A stretch of DNA of 64,000 bases from Arcicella rigui (GCF_034929435.1 NZ_JAYFUM010000003.1:124001-188000), one strand, 5' to 3'; positions 44,023-53,254 are shown, numbered from the stretch's first letter. Program-made: numbers and translations. Notes: generated by a model from the sequence alone, not told the origin.

Positions 44023-47000
44023 TTATTTTCTTTCGATAGCTTTTAATTTGTTTTTAGCCTCCGCTATGATTTCAGGGTCTGGATGATTATTAATGATTGA
44101 ATTCAAGGTTGCTTTCGCTTGAATCACATTATCCATACGTACAAAATTATCTGAAAGTAATAAATAGGCTTTGCCAACAATTTTTGGAGCAGCATCAGCA
44201 AAATCATTTCTGAATTTTGAAATAATCATATCTACTGACTCTTTGTATCTTCTTTGTAAATGTAAAATCTGTGCAATAGAATACTGTGCTTCTGCTCCAT
44301 TATTGTCTTTGGCAAGTGCAATGGTTTGATTGAAGTACTCGATTGCCTTTGCATAGTCGCCTTTGTCCATCAAGATTTTTCCAGAATACAGATTAGCTCT
44401 GCTTTTTGCTCCAATTACTAAATCTGGCGTATTGGCTACTTCTTTGGCATAATAAAGCGTAGAATCTGTTCGCTGAATTTTATAATAAGACTCCATCAAA
44501 CCTAATAAAGCTGTTTGTTGTTCTTTTTTATCTGCCACATAATTCAAAATTCTACGATAATGAGTAATGGCATTTTTGAAATCATTTGATTCAAATTCAA
44601 TAACTGAAGCTTGTATCAAAGCTCTATTCACAAATTTGTACTTGTTATCAGCAATTACTTGATTGTAATAATTAAGGGCTTGTGGTCTATTTCCTTGTTT
44701 GAAATAAGCCTCCGCAATTAAATATTTTGCTTCATACGATTCTACACTTATAGGATTTTTTCTGATGTATTCTCTTAAAGCCTCAATAGCTTTATCGTAT
44801 TTTTCAGCATAAAATAATTTTGTGGCAGTTTCGTACTCCATGCCCATCACCGATTGGTCTGTTGGATTTACCTTTTGATATTCTCCAAGAATGTTGGTAA
44901 ACTCATCTGGTCTTCCTACTTCACTGAGGGTTTCTTGTAAACCTGTCAATGCTTCTTTACTTTCTGGTGAAGTTGGATAATTTCTTAGAATGTTTTTATA
45001 ATCAGTAATGGCATACTCTAAATTATTGGTATTACTGAAGGCAATAGCTCTTTTTAGAAGTGATTTAGGAACAAGTGGACTTTGGGATTTATTATTGATT
45101 AACTGAGTAAATCGTGAAATGGCAGCCGTATAATTTCCAGCAATGAATTCAAGATTGGCTTCTTGGAAAATCGCATTATCAAAATATAATGACTCTGGGA
45201 AACTCATTTGCAAAGCTTGGAATGAAGCTTTCGCAGCCTTAGAATCCCCTTTGGCAATTAATACCAAACCTTTTTGGTACATGGCATAATCTCTATCGGT
45301 TTTACTTCCATCAATCGCTCGGTTATAAGCATTGATGGCATCATCATATTTTCTGGTTGCAAAATAAGTATCTCCCAAACGTACAAGGGCATCTTGATAA
45401 GCCTGTGTTCCGGGCATTCCTTTCATGCTTTCTGCATAATCTTTAAATACTTTGTTGGCTCTATCAAAATCTTGAATATTATAATAGCAGTAAGCCAAAG
45501 CATATTTACTTTTTGCTTGTAATTCTTTTAAACTTAAAGTAGTAGGGTCGTTGGTATTAATTAATGAAATATATAGTGGAATGGCTTCTCTGAACTGTGA
45601 CTGTGCCGAGAATGATTCTGCTTTCCAGAAAATTGCGGCATATTTGGTTTCAGGATTTTCTGGAGTAATCAAAGACTTTTCAAAGTAAGGTCTTGCATCG
45701 TTGTATTTCTCTTCATTATAAAACTTCACGGCTTGATTAAAGGCAATACGCTGATAAGCGGTATTGATTCTTGGTGAACGTTTTTTCAAAGATTCAATGT
45801 ATTGTAAAGCCGCTTGGTAATTGTTAGAGAACAAATAGGCTTCGCTAATCAATTCATTGGTTTCATCCTCATATCTTGGATTTGGATATTTCTGCAAATA
45901 AGCTTCCAAGGCTATTACGGCTTCGCTCCCTCTTTGTAAGTCTAAGAGTACTTTGCCGTAATTAAAATCTGCATCCTCGGTTACAACTTTATTAAAATTG
46001 GTTTTACGAGCTTGGTCAAACGCTCCTAAAGCATAGTTAGGATTATTGGCTTTCAAATAACAAATCCCTAAAATAAAGGCAGCGTATTGTCCTAAAGTGT
46101 CACCTGAAGCAGCTACATTTTTAAGTTGTTCACTTGCTGGGCCGTATTGTTCAGTTTTATATAAGCTGTACCCGTATCGATAAGCGACACTTGGCAACAT
46201 TCCCTGCGACTTATAATTTTTGTAAGTATTATAGTAGAAGGCAGCTTTGGTATAATTCCCTTGTTGAAAATAAACCTCGGCTGTCAGTAATGCTACTTCA
46301 TCTAATTTTCTGCCTGAATTTTTCTCTTTCAATAAAGCCTCAGTATAAACCAACATTTCAGCAAACTTTCCTTGCTTGTAATAGCTGTGTGCTAACCAAC
46401 TGGGTACTTCTGAACGATAAACAGATGAAAGTTCAGCTTCTTTGAAATCGTAAATGGCATCATCATAGTTTTTCAATTTGAAATTAATTACCCCCGCATA
46501 ATAAAATGATGCTGGCGAATAAGTACCTCTGGCTTGTTTTACATTATTAAAGACTGCTAATGCTTCATAGTAGTTTTGCAAAGTATAATGTGAAATGGCT
46601 AAACGAAACTGTGCCTCCTCGTTATTCTTTGGGCTTTTTGATAAGTAATCTATCGCTCTGGCATAATCCCCTTGGTCATAAAAGTAATTCCCGATTTCTG
46701 TAAATAGCGTTGCGGTAATCGGATGCTCTGGATGATTTTTTACAAATCGGCTCGCTAATAATTCTGTATCCGTAAAATTCAAATACAAACTACACATCAC
46801 CATGTAGTACTCTGCCATGATGATATTGGAATCGTCTTTTTCAAGAAAACTACGATTGGCTTCCAAAAAGACACTCATTTCTACTCGGCAAGCCTCATAA
46901 TTCCGTGCTTCAAAATATTCTTGCCCGTTGCGAAAATGCAGCGAAATTTCGGTGTTGTTTAAGGTACTCTGTGCTGAAAGCTCAGTGTGGGAAATAATAG

Positions 47001-47046
47001 TCAGTAAAAAAAACGTTGGGATTACTAACGAAGCTAATCTTTTCAT
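44023..47046 (-). CDS. Large periplasmic tetratricopeptide-repeat protein
   Basis: A 1007-residue exported protein with a signal peptide (1-25). Almost all the rest is TPR and TPR-like helical hairpins, over 20 repeats (examples: ALNYYNQVIADNKYKFVNRAL, AIEYFNQTIALAKDNNGAEAQ). It is similar in size to envelope TPR proteins found next to outer-membrane barrels in the phylum. It is first gene of the run TPR-barrel-HU/SPOR-TonB-folC-trmB and probably a scaffold or chaperone for the barrel; this is inference from order. Confidence 0.9.
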   Translation of the reverse strand: MKRLASLVIPTFFLLTIISHTELSAQSTLNNTEISLHFRNGQEYFEARNYEACRVEMSVFLEANRSFLEKDDSNIIMAEYYMVMCSLYLNFTDTELLASRFVKNHPEHPITATLFTEIGNYFYDQGDYARAIDYLSKSPKNNEEAQFRLAISHYTLQNYYEALAVFNNVKQARGTYSPASFYYAGVINFKLKNYDDAIYDFKEAELSSVYRSEVPSWLAHSYYKQGKFAEMLVYTEALLKEKNSGRKLDEVALLTAEVYFQQGNYTKAAFYYNTYKNYKSQGMLPSVAYRYGYSLYKTEQYGPASEQLKNVAASGDTLGQYAAFILGICYLKANNPNYALGAFDQARKTNFNKVVTEDADFNYGKVLLDLQRGSEAVIALEAYLQKYPNPRYEDETNELISEAYLFSNNYQAALQYIESLKKRSPRINTAYQRIAFNQAVKFYNEEKYNDARPYFEKSLITPENPETKYAAIFWKAESFSAQSQFREAIPLYISLINTNDPTTLSLKELQAKSKYALAYCYYNIQDFDRANKVFKDYAESMKGMPGTQAYQDALVRLGDTYFATRKYDDAINAYNRAIDGSKTDRDYAMYQKGLVLIAKGDSKAAKASFQALQMSFPESLYFDNAIFQEANLEFIAGNYTAAISRFTQLINNKSQSPLVPKSLLKRAIAFSNTNNLEYAITDYKNILRNYPTSPESKEALTGLQETLSEVGRPDEFTNILGEYQKVNPTDQSVMGMEYETATKLFYAEKYDKAIEALREYIRKNPISVESYEAKYLIAEAYFKQGNRPQALNYYNQVIADNKYKFVNRALIQASVIEFESNDFKNAITHYRRILNYVADKKEQQTALLGLMESYYKIQRTDSTLYYAKEVANTPDLVIGAKSRANLYSGKILMDKGDYAKAIEYFNQTIALAKDNNGAEAQYSIAQILHLQRRYKESVDMIISKFRNDFADAAPKIVGKAYLLLSDNFVRMDNVIQAKATLNSIINNHPDPEIIAEAKNKLKAIERK

Positions 47047-47112
47047 TAGAGATGATTTTAAGGGTGTTTTATCTGCTACAAAAAAGACTTTCTCTTTTTA
47101 AGCATGAAAATA

Positions 47113-47145
47113 ATTTGTGAAACAAGCAATGGATTGTTACTTTTG
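47113..47145 (+). promoter_or_regulatory. Promoter of the M61 peptidase gene
   Basis: TTTG ending at 47117 and TACTTTTG at 47138-47145, 20 bases apart. The leader would be about 119 nt, long for this window. Confidence 0.6.
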
Positions 47146-47270
47146 ACAGTAGTGAATAGGTACTGGAACATGATGCTTTTGTAATATATGAATAAAATTA
47201 TCATCTGAACAGACCATTTACGACATAAAGTATCATTTAATTTTTAAACGTTCATAACAAACATTAAATT

Positions 47271-49079
47271 ATGAAAAAAAAATCAATATTAGCGGTATTT
47301 CTCCTCTTTAGCCAATTTTTATGGGCACAAACCCCTCCAACTCATCCCAAAATTCATTATTCACTTTCAATGGAACAAGCTCCAACTCACTATTTTGATG
47401 TAGTGGTGAAAGTTTCTAACCTTGATGCCAAAACTAAAAGCTTGGGCTACCTTGATTTAAAAATGGCTGTTTGGACTCCCGGTTCTTATTTAGTAAGAGA
47501 ATATGCCAAAAATGTTGAAAGTTTGAACGCTTCAAATGGTTCTACAACTTTAAAGTCGGACAAAATTAATAAAAATACTTGGCGTGTATGGTTTTCTAAT
47601 TCAACCAATGAGTTTTCGGTCAAGTACAAAGTTTATGCTTATGAACTTTCAGTAAGAACTTCTTTCTTGGATGATTCTCATGGTTACTTGAATCCTGCGA
47701 GTGTATTTTTATATGTGAACGAACTTAAAAATTTCCCTTCAACGCTTACGATTACGCCTTATAAAGGTTGGAATACAATTTCAACGGCTTTAAAAGCTTT
47801 GGGTAATAATACTTTTGAAGCAGAAAATTTAGATGTTTTGATTGACTCTCCTATCGAAATCGGTACACAAAAAGTACTTTCTTTTGATTTGAATGGTATT
47901 CCTCATAAAATCGCTATGTATGGCGAAGCTCAGTTCGACGAAGCTAAAGTAACGGCTGATTTCAAAAAAGTGTGTGAAGCAGCTCTTTCAGTAGTGGACG
48001 AACACCCTTGTAAAGATTATACTTTCTTGATTCATAACCTTTCTGCGGGTGGTGGCGGATTAGAACACCTCAATTCTACTACTTGCCAAACTTCTCGTAC
48101 TGTTTATACTGATGCTAAAAGATACCAAGGTTTTTTAAGCCTAATTGCTCACGAATATTTTCACTTGTGGAATGTTAAACGTATTCGTCCAAAAGCACTT
48201 GGCCCTTTCGATTACGAAAACGAAAATTATACGCATTTACTTTGGTTCTCGGAAGGTTGTACCAGTTTCTACCAAAGCTATATTTTACGCCGTGCGAACC
48301 TGATGACGCCAGAAGATTATTTAAATACTTACGCTGCGGAAATAAATACAATTGAAAACCAACCGGGAAATAAAGTACAATCGGTAGCGGAATCGAGCTG
48401 GGATGCTTGGATAAAGTATTATCGTCCGAACGAAAACTCTCGTAATAGTACCGTTTCTTACTATGATAAAGGAGCTGTATTGGGCGGTGTACTCAATTTG
48501 ATGATTCTTCAGTCAACCAATGGAGCAAAAAATCTGGATGATGTGATGAAATCTTTGTACGATGAGTACTACAAAAAACAAGGACGAGGCTTTACGGATG
48601 AAGAATTCCAGAAAACTGTTGAGAAAGTAGCTGGCAAAAATTTGAATGATTTTTTCCAAAAATATATTTTCGGCACAGAAACAATTCCTTATAATACTTA
48701 CTTGTCGGCTGTGGGTATGCGTTTAGTTGATAAAAATGCTGAAAAGAATGACCCATATATTGGTGCAGAATTCAGAGCAGGGGGTTTAAGAATTACTTCA
48801 ATCATTAAAGATTCTCCTGCCTATAACGATGGACTAAACATTGGCGATGAAATACTTCAAATCGATGGTATTAACTGCAATAAAACTGATGACCTTTTAA
48901 AAGCCATTAGCGGTAAAAAAATCGGAGATGTGATTTCTTTCAAAGTAAAAAGAGATGGTTTAGAAAAAACTTACTTGGTGAACTTACAAAGAAACCCTAC
49001 CAAAAATTTTGTAATTGAAGCACTTCCTTCACAAACCCCAGAGCAATTAGCCCTTTATAAAAAGTGGTTGTATTTATAG
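47271..49079 (+). CDS. M61-family metallopeptidase with PDZ domain
   Basis: A 602-residue exported enzyme of the glycyl-aminopeptidase (M61) family. Signal peptide 1-19; an N-terminal beta domain; the zinc motif HEYFHLWN with His294, Glu295 and His298; the third ligand Glu328 in WFSEGC; and a C-terminal PDZ domain at about 490-580 (GLRITSIIKDSPAYNDGLNIGDEIL). It should release N-terminal Gly or Ala from periplasmic peptides. It ends by a long perfect terminator and the heptad array. Confidence 0.94.
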   Translation: MKKKSILAVFLLFSQFLWAQTPPTHPKIHYSLSMEQAPTHYFDVVVKVSNLDAKTKSLGYLDLKMAVWTPGSYLVREYAKNVESLNASNGSTTLKSDKINKNTWRVWFSNSTNEFSVKYKVYAYELSVRTSFLDDSHGYLNPASVFLYVNELKNFPSTLTITPYKGWNTISTALKALGNNTFEAENLDVLIDSPIEIGTQKVLSFDLNGIPHKIAMYGEAQFDEAKVTADFKKVCEAALSVVDEHPCKDYTFLIHNLSAGGGGLEHLNSTTCQTSRTVYTDAKRYQGFLSLIAHEYFHLWNVKRIRPKALGPFDYENENYTHLLWFSEGCTSFYQSYILRRANLMTPEDYLNTYAAEINTIENQPGNKVQSVAESSWDAWIKYYRPNENSRNSTVSYYDKGAVLGGVLNLMILQSTNGAKNLDDVMKSLYDEYYKKQGRGFTDEEFQKTVEKVAGKNLNDFFQKYIFGTETIPYNTYLSAVGMRLVDKNAEKNDPYIGAEFRAGGLRITSIIKDSPAYNDGLNIGDEILQIDGINCNKTDDLLKAISGKKIGDVISFKVKRDGLEKTYLVNLQRNPTKNFVIEALPSQTPEQLALYKKWLYL

Positions 49080-49084
49080 TAATA

Positions 49085-49238
49085 GTGATTGGTAATTAGA
49101 GATTGGTGATTAGTTTTCAATATCCTGAAAATCAATTATTTATTCTTAAAAAACAAAAAGCTTGGAATTATCTTCCAAGCTTTTTGTTTTTTAAGAAATT
49201 ACAAAATCGTAAATCCTCAATCACAAATCCCAAATTAA
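49085..49238. repeat. Inverted heptad arrays around a terminator
   Basis: The left array GTGATTG, GTAATTA, GAGATTG, GTGATTA runs in exact 7-bp steps from 49085, six bases after the M61 stop. The right array AAATCGT, AAATCCT, CAATCAC, AAATCCC, AAATTAA runs in 7-bp steps from 49204 and covers the next gene's stop codon (49235-49237). The left array read on the minus strand matches 18200-18228 closely. Confidence 0.8.
49144..49196. terminator. Bidirectional terminator between M61 gene and small gene
   Basis: A perfect 24-bp stem (49144-49167 with 49173-49196) and a 5-nt loop, with A/T runs at the base. Confidence 0.93.
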
Positions 49239-49477
49239 TAGTCTCCCATTAATTCGCCTAAATCCTCATACATTTCTTTAAAACGTTGTATGATTTTCTG
49301 AATAAACTCCTCTGTTACCATCGCTCTCACTTCGGCTTCCGAAACGTCCATTTCTGAAATTTTATATACTTGTTCTAAATCTGCTGTCTCGAATTTTACA
49401 AAAAACTTTGCATTCCATTTATACAATGAAATTTTTAAGTCGGGACTCGAACCTTCTAATTCACCAATAAAATACAT
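49235..49477 (-). CDS. Small acidic protein of unknown function
   Basis: 80 residues, pI clearly acidic, no signal peptide and no membrane helix. A beta-rich N-terminal half (MYFIGELEGSSPDLKISLYKWNAKFFVKF) is followed by a helical, charged C-terminal half (VRAMVTEEFIQKIIQRFKEMYEDLGELMGDY). I do not recognise a family. It begins 19 bases after the cyclophilin gene on the same strand, so the two are co-transcribed. Composition and start (ATG 49477) support a real gene; the array at 49204 overlaps its stop. Confidence 0.7.
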   Translation of the reverse strand: MYFIGELEGSSPDLKISLYKWNAKFFVKFETADLEQVYKISEMDVSEAEVRAMVTEEFIQKIIQRFKEMYEDLGELMGDY

Positions 49478-49496
49478 CTTCTTGTGATTAGGTTAA

Positions 49497-49940
49497 CTAA
49501 GCTTGTTCTTCGATAATCGTAATTTTCTGAATTTTATCTCCTTGACGGATTGCGTCAATTACTTCTAATCCTTCTACTACTTTACCGAAACATGTATGGT
49601 TACGGTCGAGGTGAGCAGTATTTTTACGGCTATGGCAGATAAAAAACTGAGAACCACCAGTATTTCTACCACGGTGAGCCATTGACAAAACACCACGGTC
49701 ATGGTATTGATTTCCGCCTGTTAATTCACATGGAATGCTATACCCAGGACCACCACCACCTGTACCCGTTGGGTCGCCACCTTGAATCACGAAATCAGGA
49801 ATTACTCTGTGGAAAGTAACGCCATCATAAAAACCACTTTTTGATAAATCAACAAAGTTTTTTACGTGAATTGGAGCGTCTTGCTCAAAAAATTCTATTA
49901 CCATCAAACCTTTATCGGTTAGCATTTCGGCTTTAATCAT
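49497..49940 (-). CDS. Cyclophilin-type peptidyl-prolyl isomerase
   Basis: The 147 residues form one cyclophilin domain: FHRVIPDFVIQGGDPTGTGGGGPG, SMAHRGRNTGGSQFFI and LDRNHTCFGKVVEG are the expected motifs, with the catalytic Arg in FHRV and the QGGDP loop. No signal peptide, so it acts in the cytoplasm. A TAATTTTG box at 49977-49984 gives a leader of about 30 nt. The small acidic gene follows. Confidence 0.96.
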   Translation of the reverse strand: MIKAEMLTDKGLMVIEFFEQDAPIHVKNFVDLSKSGFYDGVTFHRVIPDFVIQGGDPTGTGGGGPGYSIPCELTGGNQYHDRGVLSMAHRGRNTGGSQFFICHSRKNTAHLDRNHTCFGKVVEGLEVIDAIRQGDKIQKITIIEEQA

Positions 49941-49976
49941 TGTAATGTTTTTTAAATTTTGTAAACTAATAGCCTA

Positions 49977-49984
49977 CAAAATTA
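49977..49984 (-). promoter_or_regulatory. -7 promoter box of the cyclophilin gene (TAATTTTG)
   Basis: Exact TAnnTTTG match on the minus strand. Confidence 0.5.
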
Positions 49985-50089
49985 AGGACAAATATGCGAA
50001 TGTCATTACGCTCAGAAAAATTTGAGCAAATTTTGATAGCCAAGAGCCGATTAAAGTAAGATGTAGAGATTCCTTTGAACAAAATAGCG

Positions 50090-50097
50090 TAATTTTG
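50090..50097 (+). promoter_or_regulatory. -7 promoter box of the TPR lipoprotein gene (TAATTTTG)
   Basis: Exact TAnnTTTG match; the start would be near 50104. Confidence 0.5.
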
Positions 50098-50159
50098 TCT
50101 TTTAACTGAAACACAAATCTCCATTGATACCATTACCAAAGACTAATTCTCCATTTTTC

Positions 50160-51062
50160 GTGAAAACAAAATCAATACTCTTCCTTATCCTCTGTTTGTT
50201 AGTAGCTGCCTGTGGTGCTGATAAAAAAGAAGAAGCCATCAAATTTTTCAAAAGAGGCAATTACAAATTAAAAGACAAAGAATATCAAGAAGCCATTCAT
50301 TGGTTTGATGAAGCCATCATCAAAGACCCAAAATTTGCAGATGCTTACAACAACAGAGCGTTGGCATATCAGCAATTAGATTTGTTGGATGAAGCCATCG
50401 AAAATTTTAACCAAGCCATCGATTTGGATAAAAAGTACTGGGAAGCTTATTATAATCGTTCGGAAGTATTTTTTCAAAAAGGGGATTTTTCAAATGCTTT
50501 GTCGGATTTAGAAAAAATTGCAGTTCCTTTTAAAGATTCTGCTTTCTATTTCGTGAGTTTAGGCAATGTAAAAGTCCAGTTGAATAATACCGCTGGAGCA
50601 ACTGCCGATTACGAAAAGGCAATTAGAATTGACCCTAAAAATGCTGAGGCTTACACCAATCACGGTTTTATTTTCTTTGAAAATAAACAATATGATTTGG
50701 CAAAAAAGGATTTTCAGAAAGCTATTTCCTTAAATCCCAAACAAGATTTTGCTCTTAACAATTTGGCATTTATTCTTTCAGAGCAACAACTTTACTCAGA
50801 AGCTAAAATCTATGCAGAAAAAGCCTTGGCTATAAAACCTACGGATGCCATTTACTTGAATAATTATGGCAATATTTTATTGCAATTGGGTGAATTGGCA
50901 AAAGCCAAAGAATACTTAGAGCGTTCGCTCAGAATAAATCCTAATAATGCTTACACGCTTAGAAACTTAGGGTATTATTTTCAAAAAATGGGCAACGAAG
51001 CTGAGGCAAACAAAAACTTTGATGCTGCCAAAAAATTAGATGATTCTATTGAAATAAAATGA
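50160..51062 (+). CDS. TPR lipoprotein
   Basis: A 300-residue lipoprotein with a short signal peptide and lipobox LVAAC (Cys18 when starting at the GTG at 50160). A TTG at 50124 would add 12 residues; the GTG gives a normal signal peptide (VKTKSILFLILCLLVAAC), so I prefer it. Seven or so TPRs follow (FADAYNNRALAYQQLDLLDEAIENF, AYTNHGFIFFENKQYDLAKKD, TDAIYLNNYGNILLQLGELAKAKEYL), a canonical array of a PilF/NlpI-like kind. It probably scaffolds envelope proteins. Its stop codon opens the octamer array at 51061. Confidence 0.87.
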   Translation: MKTKSILFLILCLLVAACGADKKEEAIKFFKRGNYKLKDKEYQEAIHWFDEAIIKDPKFADAYNNRALAYQQLDLLDEAIENFNQAIDLDKKYWEAYYNRSEVFFQKGDFSNALSDLEKIAVPFKDSAFYFVSLGNVKVQLNNTAGATADYEKAIRIDPKNAEAYTNHGFIFFENKQYDLAKKDFQKAISLNPKQDFALNNLAFILSEQQLYSEAKIYAEKALAIKPTDAIYLNNYGNILLQLGELAKAKEYLERSLRINPNNAYTLRNLGYYFQKMGNEAEANKNFDAAKKLDDSIEIK

Positions 51063-51156
51063 GTGATTAAGTAATTACAAGATTGAGTAATTGAACATTA
51101 TGAAAATTACTCAATCTTGTATTATAATCAATTAAAAACACTAATCACTACTTATT
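51061..51156. repeat. Inverted arrays of 8-bp words around a terminator
   Basis: The words GAGTGATT, AAGTAATT, ACAAGATT, GAGTAATT run in exact 8-bp steps from 51061, starting inside the stop codon of the TPR gene (51060-51062). The opposite orientation follows (ACTCAATC, TAATCAAT, CTAATCAC at 51109, 51125, 51141) up to the menD stop at 51155. The stem 51077-51092/51105-51120 is perfect over 16 bp and probably terminates both genes. Confidence 0.8.
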
Positions 51157-52873
51157 AATACACAAAGCCTTCTTTAAACTTCTTGAATACTTCTGTATTA
51201 TTCACCGCATTTGTTTCTATTTCTATCAACTTCGCTTTTCCTTCTTTACTACAAAATGCTTCGATGGATGCTGATAATTTTTCAATATTATCCACAAAAA
51301 AGTATTCTAAATTGGCTTCTTGGGCTGTTGTATCCGCTTTGTAAGATTGTACGGTTTCAAAATAATCATTCAATTCGGCTTGTTTACTTGGGCCATCAAT
51401 CATTCTAAAAATTCCGCCACCATGATTATTCAACAAGATAATTCTCAAATTATCAGGCACATAACGATTCCACAGGGCATTTCTATCATAAAAAAAGGCC
51501 AGGTCGCCCACCAATAAATAAACCAATTTATCTGTCGTAAGAGCCGCACCTAAAGCCGTACTCACACAGCCATCTATGCCACTTGTTCCTCTATTCGCAA
51601 ATACTTCAATCTTTTTGTTTGCAGACACTGTCAAGTAATTGGCATAACGTACCGACATAGAATTCGCCAAATGCAACTGACTATTCGGACAAAGTGCGTC
51701 CATGATTTGCTTGATGGCATAAAATTCATTCAAAGAGACTTGATGAAAACTTTCACTAAAAAAGTTTTCAATATAAACATTGGCTTTGGTTTCAGCTTTC
51801 TGCCAAGTATTCAAATATTCGCCATCTCTTTCTTCTTCATCCCCGTTTTTGAATTGACGAAAGTCTAATTCTTCCAACATTTTTTTGAAAAAGTACAAAG
51901 GCTCTACGGCTAATACTTGCGTCAGGGATTGAAAAGTATCAATTAAATGCTCGTTCAAACTCAAATGCCAATGCTCAATTGCCTTGTGTTTTCTCAAGTA
52001 TGTTTTAAAACTCTTTGAAATGAATGATTTTCCGAAAGTAATCAATAATTCAGGTGCTAATTCAGCATCGGCTTTTGGCAAAAAAGTATCATGCTTACTA
52101 ATGGCTTCAAAAGATAAATTACTGATAATATCGCCTAAAACAGGAATTTGAAACTCTGCTTGAATTTTTGCTAATACTTCCGAAAGTTCGGGCTGGTAAT
52201 CATCTTGTCCGCCAGCAATCAAAATATTATCGTACTGCTCTATTTTTTGTAATAATTCAGCCCAAACTTCAGTCGATAATATAGCCTCGGTTTTCGTTCT
52301 TTCGATAATTCTAACATTTCTATCAAACTCGACAACCTCATTTTCAAGTGGATAAAACGGCTCACGCAAAGGAATATTAATATGAACTGGGCCTTTTGGA
52401 AAAGTATTTGCCAAATTAACGGCTTGGTTTACCGTTCTTTCAATATGCCAGATAGCGTCTGGATGACTATAATCTGCTCCTATTTCAAAACTTTTCTTGA
52501 CGTGTTTTCCAAAAATATCGGTTTGATAAATGGTTTGTCCATCGTGTTGATGAATCCATTCTTTAGGTCGGTCTGCGGTTAAAACAATCAGGGGAATTTC
52601 CAAAAAGAAAGCTTCTGCCACCGCTGGGGCATAATTATAGGCTGCCGAACCAGAAGTACAACAAATTGCCACGGCTTCTTTGCTACTTTGAGCCATGCCC
52701 ATAGCGATAAAAGCTGCCGAACGTTCATCTGAAATCGAAAAAGTTTGAATATCCGGATGACGAGCCAAAGCAATTGTTAAAGGAGCATTTCTTGAACCGG
52801 GAGAAATAATAGCACGCTTTAGCCCTTTCTTTGAAAGGATTGCTACCAAATTAACGATGGGTTGTAAAAGCAT
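51155..52873 (-). CDS. menD: MenD: SEPHCHC synthase
   Basis: MenD is the thiamine-diphosphate enzyme that adds 2-oxoglutarate-derived succinic semialdehyde to isochorismate in menaquinone synthesis. The 572 residues show the N-terminal SPGSRNAPLTIAL and SDERSAAFIAMG (with the catalytic Glu), TADRPKEW, and the C-terminal GTSGIDGCVSTALGAAL and LLNNHGGGIFRM. It uses ThDP and Mg. It is a single gene here; the tRNA is further upstream. Confidence 0.97.
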   Translation of the reverse strand: MLLQPIVNLVAILSKKGLKRAIISPGSRNAPLTIALARHPDIQTFSISDERSAAFIAMGMAQSSKEAVAICCTSGSAAYNYAPAVAEAFFLEIPLIVLTADRPKEWIHQHDGQTIYQTDIFGKHVKKSFEIGADYSHPDAIWHIERTVNQAVNLANTFPKGPVHINIPLREPFYPLENEVVEFDRNVRIIERTKTEAILSTEVWAELLQKIEQYDNILIAGGQDDYQPELSEVLAKIQAEFQIPVLGDIISNLSFEAISKHDTFLPKADAELAPELLITFGKSFISKSFKTYLRKHKAIEHWHLSLNEHLIDTFQSLTQVLAVEPLYFFKKMLEELDFRQFKNGDEEERDGEYLNTWQKAETKANVYIENFFSESFHQVSLNEFYAIKQIMDALCPNSQLHLANSMSVRYANYLTVSANKKIEVFANRGTSGIDGCVSTALGAALTTDKLVYLLVGDLAFFYDRNALWNRYVPDNLRIILLNNHGGGIFRMIDGPSKQAELNDYFETVQSYKADTTAQEANLEYFFVDNIEKLSASIEAFCSKEGKAKLIEIETNAVNNTEVFKKFKEGFVY

Positions 52874-52916
52874 AAATACTCAGAGATTAGTAAAAGCTTA
52901 GTGCAATTGAAAAAGA

Positions 52917-52955
52917 AAAAGCGTAATCAATTGAAAAACAATTAATTACGCTTTT
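52917..52955 (-). terminator. Terminator after the tRNA
   Basis: Arms 52917-52933 and 52939-52955 pair at 16 of 17 positions around an A5 loop and have A/T runs. It lies just after the 3' end of the tRNA. Confidence 0.8.
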
Positions 52956-52961
52956 AAAAAG

Positions 52962-53035
52962 TAGCGGGAAGCAGGATCGAACTGCCGACCTTAGGGTTAT
53001 GAATCCTACGCTCTAACCATCTGAGCTATCCCGCT
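52962..53035 (-). tRNA. tRNA with anticodon CAT (elongator Met, or Ile2)
   Basis: A 74-nt cloverleaf: acceptor stem AGCGGGA/TCCCGCT is fully paired; the D arm GCTC..GAGC, anticodon loop TTCATAA, and T arm GGCAG TTCGATC CTGCT are present. No encoded CCA. The fully paired acceptor end and absence of GGG/CCC in the anticodon stem rule out the initiator. Elongator Met and lysidine-modified Ile2 cannot be told apart by eye. One A-C pair closes the anticodon stem. Confidence 0.93.
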
Positions 53036-53049
53036 GTCGTATTGTGGTG

Positions 53050-53057
53050 CAAAAGTA
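53050..53057 (-). promoter_or_regulatory. -7 promoter box of the tRNA (TACTTTTG)
   Basis: Exact TAnnTTTG on the minus strand, 15 bases before the tRNA 5' end, so the primary leader is about 7 nt. Confidence 0.65.
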
Positions 53058-53224
53058 CGGAAATAGTTTTCTACTAACAAATCTTTTCTCAAAAAACTTT
53101 TCATCTTTTTAAAAATAGATTTCAACAAGAAAAAAAATGAAAAAATATTTTTGCGGTAAATCACTGACAATCAATAAAAACAAAAAAGCTTTTTCACAAA
53201 TTTTCTGAAAGTAAAAAAAAATGC

Positions 53225-53254
53225 TTGCGTATTTCTTTAACATTTATACCTTTG
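53225..53254 (+). promoter_or_regulatory. Promoter of the START-like gene
   Basis: TTG at 53225-53227 and TACCTTTG at 53247-53254, 19 bases apart; leader about 75 nt. Confidence 0.6.

Noticed and set aside
52962..53035. Initiator tRNA-fMet
   Set aside because: The first acceptor pair is formed and the anticodon stem lacks the three G-C pairs of initiators.
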